This document shows, in pieces, positions 1 to 5,168 of a stretch of DNA of 5,204 nt (the stretch's first letter is position 1; every line of letters starts with the position of its first letter). A program made the translations under genes and the position numbers. The stretch spans positions 1-5,204 of the forward strand of contig JALHTP010000422.1 in NCBI GenBank assembly GCA_022865725.1, in the 5' to 3' direction. Source of the stretch: Methyloceanibacter sp. Its GTDB lineage: Bacteria; Pseudomonadota; Alphaproteobacteria; Rhizobiales; Methyloligellaceae. Under the pieces are notes generated by a model that saw only the letters and a program-made list of their open reading frames with translations, had not been told where the DNA came from and did no database searches.

Positions 1-69
1 CCGCTTCACACTCTACGCTAGGTTGTGGTTCCTCGTGAGGTGTCACCGCGTGATGTATTCTTCGGAGAA

Positions 70-87
70 CCCGCTGCTAGGAGCGGG
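70..87. repeat. Perfect 6-bp inverted repeat (GC-rich hairpin)
   Basis: CCCGCT at 70-75 and AGCGGG at 82-87 are perfect reverse complements around a 6-base loop. No T-tract follows, so it is not a standard intrinsic terminator. It sits in a run of neighbouring short hairpins and may be part of a structured leader or the remains of an upstream gene's 3' end. Confidence 0.5.
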
Positions 88-222
88 CGCGAGGCGTGTT
101 CAGTTGCCTCTGCGCTTTCGGGACGCCTCCAATATCCACAGTGACAGCTTGAAAACTTGCAAGGGCAAAGTGCTCTCTTGGCATTTCGCTCAAGGGAAAA
201 ATGCGCCTCGGCACACACAATA

Positions 223-250
223 ACTCAGCTTTCGTTTCGGTGAACTGAGT
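223..250 (+). promoter_or_regulatory. Hairpin just upstream of the xoxF ribosome binding site
   Basis: ACTCAG at 223-228 pairs with CTGAGT at 245-250. An additional TTC/GAA pairing (231-233 with 242-244) is possible inside the loop if two bases bulge. The hairpin ends six bases before the purine-rich ribosome binding site. It could stabilise the abundant xoxF mRNA at its 5' end or form an operator-like palindrome; either role is inference. Confidence 0.4.
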
Positions 251-255
251 AGCTA

Positions 256-265
256 GGGAGAGGAG
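256..265 (+). promoter_or_regulatory. Strong ribosome binding site for xoxF
   Basis: GGGAGAGGAG, with AGGAG at 261-265, lies six bases before the ATG at 272. This is a near-ideal Shine-Dalgarno arrangement and fixes the xoxF start. It contrasts with the weak site ahead of the next gene. Confidence 0.85.
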
Positions 266-271
266 AAAGAC

Positions 272-2158
272 ATGAAAATGAAGTTTGGTGTTCTGGCCGG
301 AACCATCGTCGCTGTGATGATGGGCATTTCTGGCCAGGCAATGGCTGGTTCCGATGCGGAGCAGCTTGCGCGTATGGCGGACCCCGATCAGTGGCCAGCC
401 CCCGGCCGGGATTTTGCGCTGACGCGCCACAGCACGTTGGCTGATATCAACACGAAGAACATCGGCAAGTTGCAGATGTCGTGGCTGCAGGGGACCAATG
501 CCCTGCGCGGCCATGAGGGTCAGCCCCTCATCATCAAGGACGTCGGTGGCAAGACCATGCTGTTCATGGTTTCCGGCTGCCCGGCGATGTCAAACTGCAA
601 CGTGGTTCAGGCCTTGGATCTGACGGATCCGGACAACCCGAAGGGTGTCTGGAACTACGTCAAGAAGACCGATCGTGATGAGTCCGCTGTTCCGCGCGCT
701 TGTTGCGACACCGTCCATCGCGGTGGTTCCTTTGCCGACGGCAAGTTCGTCTATGGCACTCTCGACGGTTTCGTGATTGCCCTCGACGGCCAGACCGGCA
801 AGGAAGTCTGGGTTGTCAAATACGCCCTTCCTGAGAAGGGCGAGACCATCACCCCCGCTCCAGTGATCGCCGACGACAAGGTGATCATCGGCTTCGGTGG
901 TGACGAGTTTGCCGCTCGCGGTCGTGTCACTGCCTTCAATCTGAAGGACGGCTCGATTGCTTGGACTTGCCACAGCACGGGTTCCGATAAGGACGTGTGT
1001 CTGACGGCAGATACCAACAAAGCCAACCCGCAATTCGGTCAGGCTGGTTCAGACCTGGGTATCAAGACCTTCCCGGGCGAGGATTGGAAGATCGGCGGCG
1101 GCGCTGCTTGGGGCTGGATGAGCTACGACCCAGAGCTCAAGATCGTCTACTACTCGACCGGCAACCCCGGTCTGTGGAGCCCTGCCTATCGTTGCCCCGA
1201 CAAGACCCACGAAGAGTGCAACAACGGCGATTTCGACAACAAGTGGTCGATGACGATTTTCGGCCGCAAAGTCGATACCGGCGAGGCAGTGTTTGCCTAT
1301 CAGATGACTCCCTTCGACCAGTGGGACTATGACGGCGTCAACGAGAACATCCTGACCGACATGGATGTCGACGGCAAGAAGCGTAAGGTTCTCTCCCACT
1401 TCGACCGCAATGGCTTCGCCTATGTGCTCGATCGCACTGACGGTACCCTGCTCCGCGCCAACAAATACGTGACCGTGGACTGGGCCGAGAAGATCGACAT
1501 GAAGACTGGCCGTCCGGTCAAGGTGCGCGAGCATTCCCCGCTCGAGCGTGGACGCAACGTAGAAGCATGCCCGTCTGCCATGGGTGGCAAGGACCAGCAG
1601 CCTGGTGCCGTCGATCCCAAGGAGCCGAACATCTTCTACATGCCCACCAACAACTGGTGCATGGAGCTAGAGCCCCAGGAGCGCACGCACACGAACCAGG
1701 GCACGGTTTACGTGTTCGCGAACGTGTACATGTATCCTGAGAAGCAGGGCACAACCGGCAAGATCAAGAAGTTTGACGTCTTGACCGGCAAGACCCTGTG
1801 GGAGATCCCGGATCAGTATCCGAACTGGGGCGGCACCGTGGTTACCGACGGCGGCCTGATGTTCTACGGCTCGCTCGGCGGTGACTTCCGCGCGGTCGAC
1901 CGGAATTCCGGTAAGATCATGTGGAGCCGTAAGCTTGGTTCCGGCATCATCGGCAACCCGGTGACCTACAAGGTCGGCGGCAAGCAGTATGTCGGCGTCT
2001 ACTCCGGCATCGGCGGCTGGATCGGCGTTCCGGTTACCGCTGGTCTCGACCTGAACGACAAGTTCGGTGCCATTGGCGCCACGGCCATGACCAAGGCCGC
2101 CAACCTGGACAAGATCCCCCAGGGCGGCGAGCTGAACGTCTTCCGCGTTTACGAATAA
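272..2158 (+). CDS. xoxF: PQQ-dependent lanthanide-type methanol dehydrogenase, XoxF
   Basis: Periplasmic quinoprotein that oxidises methanol (XoxF enzymes may oxidise it to formaldehyde or on to formate) and passes electrons to a cytochrome c. The 628-residue product has a signal peptide (residues 1-25, cut after AMA). Its eight-bladed propeller family is evident from repeated motifs such as ALDGQTGKEVW, FDVLTGKTLW and AVDRNSGKIMW. The vicinal disulfide that contacts PQQ is Cys144-Cys145 (ACCDTVHRG). By family alignment, likely metal ligands are Glu212, Asn298 and the catalytic Asp352. Asp354 in WDYDGVNEN is the extra acidic residue that marks lanthanide-using XoxF rather than calcium-using MxaF. 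Arg379 (FDRNGF) matches the conserved active-site Arg, and Trp280/Trp282 the PQQ-stacking region. The protein is somewhat longer than the usual ~600 residues and has extra paired cysteines (103/109, 233/243, 308/316) besides the conserved pair 433/463. The XoxF clade was not determined. The start is set by the AGGAG site. Confidence 0.96.
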   Translation: MKMKFGVLAGTIVAVMMGISGQAMAGSDAEQLARMADPDQWPAPGRDFALTRHSTLADINTKNIGKLQMSWLQGTNALRGHEGQPLIIKDVGGKTMLFMVSGCPAMSNCNVVQALDLTDPDNPKGVWNYVKKTDRDESAVPRACCDTVHRGGSFADGKFVYGTLDGFVIALDGQTGKEVWVVKYALPEKGETITPAPVIADDKVIIGFGGDEFAARGRVTAFNLKDGSIAWTCHSTGSDKDVCLTADTNKANPQFGQAGSDLGIKTFPGEDWKIGGGAAWGWMSYDPELKIVYYSTGNPGLWSPAYRCPDKTHEECNNGDFDNKWSMTIFGRKVDTGEAVFAYQMTPFDQWDYDGVNENILTDMDVDGKKRKVLSHFDRNGFAYVLDRTDGTLLRANKYVTVDWAEKIDMKTGRPVKVREHSPLERGRNVEACPSAMGGKDQQPGAVDPKEPNIFYMPTNNWCMELEPQERTHTNQGTVYVFANVYMYPEKQGTTGKIKKFDVLTGKTLWEIPDQYPNWGGTVVTDGGLMFYGSLGGDFRAVDRNSGKIMWSRKLGSGIIGNPVTYKVGGKQYVGVYSGIGGWIGVPVTAGLDLNDKFGAIGATAMTKAANLDKIPQGGELNVFRVYE

Positions 2159-2183
2159 GCGGACGGCCTTTTTAGACTAACGG

Positions 2184-2225
2184 CGCCCGGTGCCCTTGTG
2201 GTATCGGGCGTCATTTCCTTTATTA
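2184..2225 (+). terminator. Intrinsic terminator after xoxF
   Basis: An 11-bp stem pairs 2184-2194 (CGCCCGGTGCC) with 2200-2210 (GGTATCGGGCG), including two G-T wobbles, around the loop CTTGT. A T-rich tract follows (TCATTTCCTTTATTA, 2211-2225). It lies 25 bases after the xoxF stop. It should end or attenuate transcription from the xoxF promoter, leaving the downstream genes to read-through or their own promoter. Confidence 0.75.
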
Positions 2226-2227
2226 GG

Positions 2228-2262
2228 GGGGTAGAATGCCCCTTGTTCGGAGGGGTAGAGTG
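2228..2262 (+). repeat. Short tandem direct repeat in the xoxF-xoxJ intergenic region
   Basis: GGGGTAGAATG at 2228-2238 recurs as GGGGTAGAGTG at 2252-2262, with one mismatch in 11 bases and a 24-base period. CCCCT at 2239-2243 lies between them. It can pair with AGGGG at 2251-2255, while its CCCC can pair with the GGGG at 2228-2231, so two mutually exclusive small hairpins are possible. The unit could be a pair of binding sites for a regulator of xoxJ or part of a structured leader. I do not recognise the motif. Confidence 0.5.
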
Positions 2263-2286
2263 TGGCGAGGCTTTTTTGCCCCGCAC
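2260..2286 (+). promoter_or_regulatory. Hairpin with T6 loop in the xoxJ leader
   Basis: GTGTGG (2260-2265) can pair with CCGCAC (2281-2286), allowing one T-G wobble, and GGC (2269-2271) with GCC (2278-2280). This closes a loop of six T residues (2272-2277) with a three-base CGA bulge. The T-run is inside the loop, so this is not a standard terminator. A role in the xoxJ leader is inferred only from its position. Confidence 0.35.
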
Positions 2287-2326
2287 GGTCCCCCGACCGC
2301 CAACCGAAGAAACCCGGGTCCCCCCA

Positions 2327-4135
2327 ATGTCTTTTCGCATCCTGATGGCGTCGTTTTGCTTCGCCGGGTTCGCTTTCACCTCGCTTCCGGTGGATGCGGC
2401 AAAATCGGCTATCAAGCGAGACTTCAGCAAAGAATTCGATGAGCTCACGCCGAGCGAGCAGATCGCGATCAGGGCGGCGGCCAAGGCCGCCTACAAGGCA
2501 AAGAAGCTGGAGACGCTCAATGTCTGCGCCGATCCCGGCAACATGCCGCTCTCCAATATCAAGGAGGAGGGCTTCCAGAATAAGCTCGCGACCCTGCTTG
2601 CCGAAGCCATGGGCGCGCACGTGACCTATTCCTGGCGCCCCTTCCTCGAGCGAGGCCTGACGCGAGACACCTTCGGTCGCGACATGTGCGATGTCATGTT
2701 CGACATGCCAGCCAACTATGGATCTCTTCTGACGACCTTCCCCGTCTATCGCTCGACTTATGTTCTAGCCTACCGCAACGACAAGGGTCTTGAGCTGACC
2801 GGGCTCGACGATCCGAAGCTGAAGGATCTGAAGATCGGCGTGTTCCAGACGTCGGGCATCCGCGAGGCCCTCGCCAAGCGCGGCGTCGTCGACAATGTCT
2901 CTCTGGCGGTACAGACCCACGACGCCGATCTCATCATCGAGCATCAGCCTTGGTGGACCGTGCAACGGGCGCTCAACGGCGAGCTCGACGTCGCCGCTGT
3001 CTGGGGGCCCTTCGCCGGCTGGCTCAAGACCATGAAGAACGAGGCGCTCACCATTCTGCCGGTCAATCTCCAGGACGACCGGGTGCCGCTCGAGTTTGAT
3101 CTTGCCATCGGCGTGCGCAAGACCGACGCCTTCCTGAAATACATGCTCGAGTTCGCGCTGGAGGATAAGCAGGAAGAGGTCGCCAAGATCTTGAAGGATT
3201 ACGGCGTGCCGCTCGTGCAATGCAGCAAGTGCGTCGTGCCGGGCGACCTGCCGTCGCATGGCAGCTACACCACCTTGGCGCAGAAGGATTTCAAGGCGCG
3301 CCCCGACCTCGCCTCGCCTGACCAGGTGGTCACCAAGGAGAAGCTCGAAAGATGGCTCGCCGAAGGCGCTGACATCACCCAGGAGTTCAGCAATGCGGTG
3401 ATCGCCGACGATCTCGATCGCGTCAAGTTTCTGGTCTCCAAGGGCGCCGATGTGAACAAGCCCGACAGCCAAGGTTGGACGCCGCTGCAAAGCGCGGCGC
3501 GGCAGCGTCGCGACGAGATGATCAAGCTGCTCATCGATCTCGGGGCCGACGTCAATCTGGGCGACCCGAAGCCGCTAGTGGCGGCGGTGATGCGTGATCA
3601 TGTGCCGTCCATCAAGGTGCTGCTGGAGCACGGTGCCGAAATCAACAAGCCGGGCCAGGAGGGCTTCAGGCCCATGCCGCTTGCCATCGCCGAGTCCAAA
3701 TATGAGGCGGCCAAGGCCTTGATGGAAGCCGGTGCCGATGTGAACGCACTTTCCGGTGCCGACGACCTTACGCCCTTGATGATCGCCGCGGGGCAGACCA
3801 ACCCGGCGGAGGGCGCCATGTTCGTTCCCGGTAGCACGCGTCCCACCGACATCGCGCGGGGCTTGCTCGATCATGGCGCCAATGTGAATGAGCAGTCGAA
3901 GAACGGCGTCACGGCCTTGATGATCGCCGCGACTCATAACAATTCGCCCATGATCGGCTTGCTGATCGATGCCGGAGCTGACGTGAGCCTCAAGAACAGT
4001 CTCGGTCAAACGGCGGCCGACGTGGCGGCGAAGAACGGCAATTTGGAGGCCCAGCAGGCCATCATGGTGATGAGTTCGGCCAAGTCGGCGAGCGCGCCGG
4101 CCGCCGAAGGCGCCCAAGGTAGTTCAAGCCAATGA
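2327..4135 (+). CDS. xoxJ: XoxJ/MoxJ-type periplasmic binding protein fused to ankyrin repeats
   Basis: Belongs to the quinoprotein-dehydrogenase-associated family of solute-binding-like proteins (XoxJ/MxaJ), which act in the periplasm. They are thought to help maturation or activation of the dehydrogenase rather than import a solute. From the ATG at 2327 the product has 602 residues. The signal peptide is about residues 1-24 (VDA then AKS). A Lys/Ala-rich helical segment spans about 30-62. The binding fold runs from about 63 to 296, starting with LNVCADPGNMPLSN and including CDVMFDMPANY and GELDVAAVWGPFAGW. A CSKC motif at 299-302 follows, and then about seven ankyrin repeats (350-584) and an Ala/Ser-rich tail. 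The family is normally about 270-300 residues, so the ankyrin half is an addition. The open frame extends upstream to a GTG at 2198, inside the terminator, but only the start at 2327 gives a signal peptide. Its ribosome binding site is weak (GAAGAAA, about 14 bases away). The stop overlaps the next gene (ATGA). Confidence 0.88.
   Translation: MSFRILMASFCFAGFAFTSLPVDAAKSAIKRDFSKEFDELTPSEQIAIRAAAKAAYKAKKLETLNVCADPGNMPLSNIKEEGFQNKLATLLAEAMGAHVTYSWRPFLERGLTRDTFGRDMCDVMFDMPANYGSLLTTFPVYRSTYVLAYRNDKGLELTGLDDPKLKDLKIGVFQTSGIREALAKRGVVDNVSLAVQTHDADLIIEHQPWWTVQRALNGELDVAAVWGPFAGWLKTMKNEALTILPVNLQDDRVPLEFDLAIGVRKTDAFLKYMLEFALEDKQEEVAKILKDYGVPLVQCSKCVVPGDLPSHGSYTTLAQKDFKARPDLASPDQVVTKEKLERWLAEGADITQEFSNAVIADDLDRVKFLVSKGADVNKPDSQGWTPLQSAARQRRDEMIKLLIDLGADVNLGDPKPLVAAVMRDHVPSIKVLLEHGAEINKPGQEGFRPMPLAIAESKYEAAKALMEAGADVNALSGADDLTPLMIAAGQTNPAEGAMFVPGSTRPTDIARGLLDHGANVNEQSKNGVTALMIAATHNNSPMIGLLIDAGADVSLKNSLGQTAADVAAKNGNLEAQQAIMVMSSAKSASAPAAEGAQGSSSQ
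3374..4078 (+). repeat. Ankyrin-repeat region (about seven units) of the XoxJ fusion
   Basis: In residues of the 602-residue protein, the units are roughly 350-380, 381-413, 414-443, 444-476, 477-524, 525-557 and 558-584. Hallmarks include GWTPLQSAA, LTPLMIAAG, VTALMIAAT and repeated unit ends such as SKGADVN, DLGADVN, EHGAEIN, EAGADVN, DHGANVN and DAGADVS. The fifth unit carries an insertion of about 15 residues (around 491-507, including MFVPGSTRP) between its two helices. The first and last units are degenerate, as expected for capping repeats. Ankyrin arrays bind proteins, so this half probably docks a partner in the periplasm. Confidence 0.88.
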
Positions 4136-4998
4136 GCGTGTTTCCGTTGGGCGGAAATCTTTCGATCGCGGGGGCCACGGCGCTAGTCGTGGCCCTTTGC
4201 TTTTGTGCCCCGGCGTTTGCCGCTTCTGAGCCGGCTCAGGTCGCGGAAGCGAGCAAGGGCGGCAACGACCTCGGCGAAGCGGACGTGAACAAGGCGGTCG
4301 CAGCCACGATCGCCGAGCGCTCGAAAGACGGGGCCTTCGTGTTTCACGACACCAAGCTCGACGCCGACCTCAATCTTAACTTCGAGCAAATCAAGATCGT
4401 GCGCGGCATGGAAGGGTATGGCTGGTTCGCCAACGTCATCTTCCACGACAAGGCTGATGACAAGAAGAAGTATGCCATCGATTTTTGGTACAAGCCCGAA
4501 GGTGACAAGCTGACCCTCATGGATATCAGGGTGCAGAAGGGGCCGAAGCAGGAAGGCGACGGCTGGATCATGGTGACGCGCATGCCCGTCGCCTGGTGGT
4601 GGCTGCCGGTGTCGGAGCATCCCGGCGACGCGGAGATCACCCGCGGCTGGCAGGTGATGAGCGCGATCCACAATTACATCGCCACCCATAAGGACGATAA
4701 GGGCAACCTACAGGTCAAGGACGATAAGACCGGCGAGACGGTCCCGCTCGAATTCATCGAGATGCACCAGCCGATCCGGCATCTGAAAAAGGACGGCCAT
4801 TATTTCGCCTGCACCGACTTCCGCAAGCCCGGCAGCAAGGACGAATATTATGACATCGACTTCTGGGTGAACCAGAAGGGCGGAAAGCTCAGCGTGGACG
4901 ATGTCAAGATTCACAAGGTCCCCGTCCAGGAGGACGGCATCTGGACGCAAGTGCCCCGCTATACGTTCGAAGGCATGGATTTTGACGTAACCAATTGA
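4132..4998 (+). CDS. Exported protein of unknown family with two copies of a ~100-residue domain
   Basis: I do not recognise this family. The 288-residue product has a clear signal peptide (hydrophobic core about 11-27, cut after APAFA at residue 30), so it should be periplasmic. The mature protein is rich in Asp and Lys, with no CxxCH heme site and no further membrane segment. It is built from two diverged copies of one domain, about residues 52-151 and 175-277. Each contains an L-x-F stretch, an aromatic-rich strand, a YxIDFW motif (YAIDFWY at 114-120; YDIDFWV at 240-246), G-x-KL, a D-[IV]-[RK]-[VI]-x-K strand and a W-x-x-V-x-R ending. A linker with three adjacent tryptophans (155-157) joins them. 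Cys227 is the only cysteine in the mature chain. Its ATG overlaps the xoxJ stop (ATGA) and only a weak AAGG is present at 4116-4119, so it is probably translationally coupled to xoxJ. A role alongside XoxJ/XoxF is inferred from context. Confidence 0.85.
   Translation: MSVFPLGGNLSIAGATALVVALCFCAPAFAASEPAQVAEASKGGNDLGEADVNKAVAATIAERSKDGAFVFHDTKLDADLNLNFEQIKIVRGMEGYGWFANVIFHDKADDKKKYAIDFWYKPEGDKLTLMDIRVQKGPKQEGDGWIMVTRMPVAWWWLPVSEHPGDAEITRGWQVMSAIHNYIATHKDDKGNLQVKDDKTGETVPLEFIEMHQPIRHLKKDGHYFACTDFRKPGSKDEYYDIDFWVNQKGGKLSVDDVKIHKVPVQEDGIWTQVPRYTFEGMDFDVTN
4285..4962 (+). repeat. Internal domain duplication within the exported protein gene
   Basis: Copy A covers about 4285-4584 and copy B about 4654-4962. 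Matching protein blocks are LNFEQI/LEFIEM, KYAIDFWYK/YYDIDFWVN, GDKLTLMDIRVQK/GGKLSVDDVKIHK and GWIMVTR/IWTQVPR. The copies keep order and spacing but are strongly diverged, so this is an old duplication rather than a recent DNA repeat. Confidence 0.75.
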
Positions 4999-5026
4999 TC
5001 GGCAAGGATTAACCTAGACGGAAACT

Positions 5027-5095
5027 AAACTGCCGCACCGCTCGAGGGCCGCTTTCGTCGCGCTTTGGATGGCGGTATGACAGTTTCGCTTTTTC
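5027..5095 (+). terminator. Possible weak terminator after the exported protein gene
   Basis: AAACTG (5027-5032) pairs with CAGTTT (5081-5086), and the adjacent CCGC (5033-5036) with GCGG (5072-5075). The 3' arm has a five-base bulge (TATGA), and the loop is about 35 bases. A T5 run follows at 5090-5094. The large loop and the bulge make this a weak candidate. The remainder of 4999-5168 shows no gene. Confidence 0.3.
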
Positions 5096-5154
5096 TGCCC
5101 GTGCCCGAGGGGGGAATCGACTGAACGCATCGAGCCAACAAACACGATCAGGGT

Positions 5155-5159
5155 AAGGA
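5155..5159 (+). promoter_or_regulatory. Ribosome binding site for the right-edge gene
   Basis: AAGGA lies nine bases before the GTG at 5169. It supports translation starting at this GTG, which is too near the window edge to be judged by frame length. Confidence 0.6.
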
Positions 5160-5168
5160 AACGAAACA

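Larger units (their letters stand above)
1..271 (+). promoter_or_regulatory. Non-coding upstream region / probable 5' leader of xoxF
   Basis: No convincing gene is seen here on either strand. The short open frames lack a plausible ribosome binding site and resemble no known protein. The stretch presumably holds the xoxF promoter, but I could not pick a convincing -35/-10 pair or a sigma-54 site. It is rich in short inverted repeats: CCTC/GAGG at 31-40, TCAC/GTGA at 43-53, a C(TTCG)G tetraloop hairpin at 58-67, CCCGCT/AGCGGG at 70-87, GAGGC/GCCTC at 91-110, GCATTT/AAATGC at 181-204 and ACTCAG/CTGAGT at 223-250. An 8-base palindrome CTTGCAAG lies at 156-163. Whether these act in RNA, as protein-binding sites, or not at all cannot be told from the sequence alone. 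Confidence 0.6.

Noticed and set aside
178..195. Possible sigma-54 (-24/-12) promoter around TTGGCATTTCGC
   Set aside because: TGGC is present, but the GC element at the required spacing is missing.
23..223. 66-residue + strand open frame upstream of xoxF
   Set aside because: No ribosome binding site and no recognisable protein; it runs through the inverted-repeat cluster. A leader peptide cannot be fully excluded, but nothing supports one.
77..514. 145-residue - strand open frame crossing the xoxF start
   Set aside because: It overlaps the xoxF signal peptide and leader, has no family resemblance, and has no convincing ribosome binding site.
2198..2326. Longer start for the XoxJ gene at a GTG, adding 43 residues
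   Set aside because: This start lies inside the terminator loop and has no ribosome binding site. It would place a low-complexity translated repeat ahead of a good signal peptide. The ATG at 2327 gives a normal exported protein.
2765..3490. 241-residue open frame on the - strand within xoxJ
   Set aside because: It lies wholly antisense to a well-supported gene, has no recognisable domain, and is typical of spurious open frames in GC-rich codons.
3374..4078. CRISPR-like or DNA-level repeat array suggested by recurring GGCGCC/GATGTGAAC strings
   Set aside because: The similarity is at protein level (ankyrin GADVN turns) with irregular nucleotide identity and no spacers.
3575..4117. 180-residue open frame on the - strand, antisense to the ankyrin repeats
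   Set aside because: Its repeated His/Gly/Arg-rich pattern is simply the antisense reading of the ankyrin codons. No independent evidence supports it.
5041..5130. Small gene in the final intergenic stretch
   Set aside because: No start with a ribosome binding site and a frame of useful length was found between 4999 and 5168.
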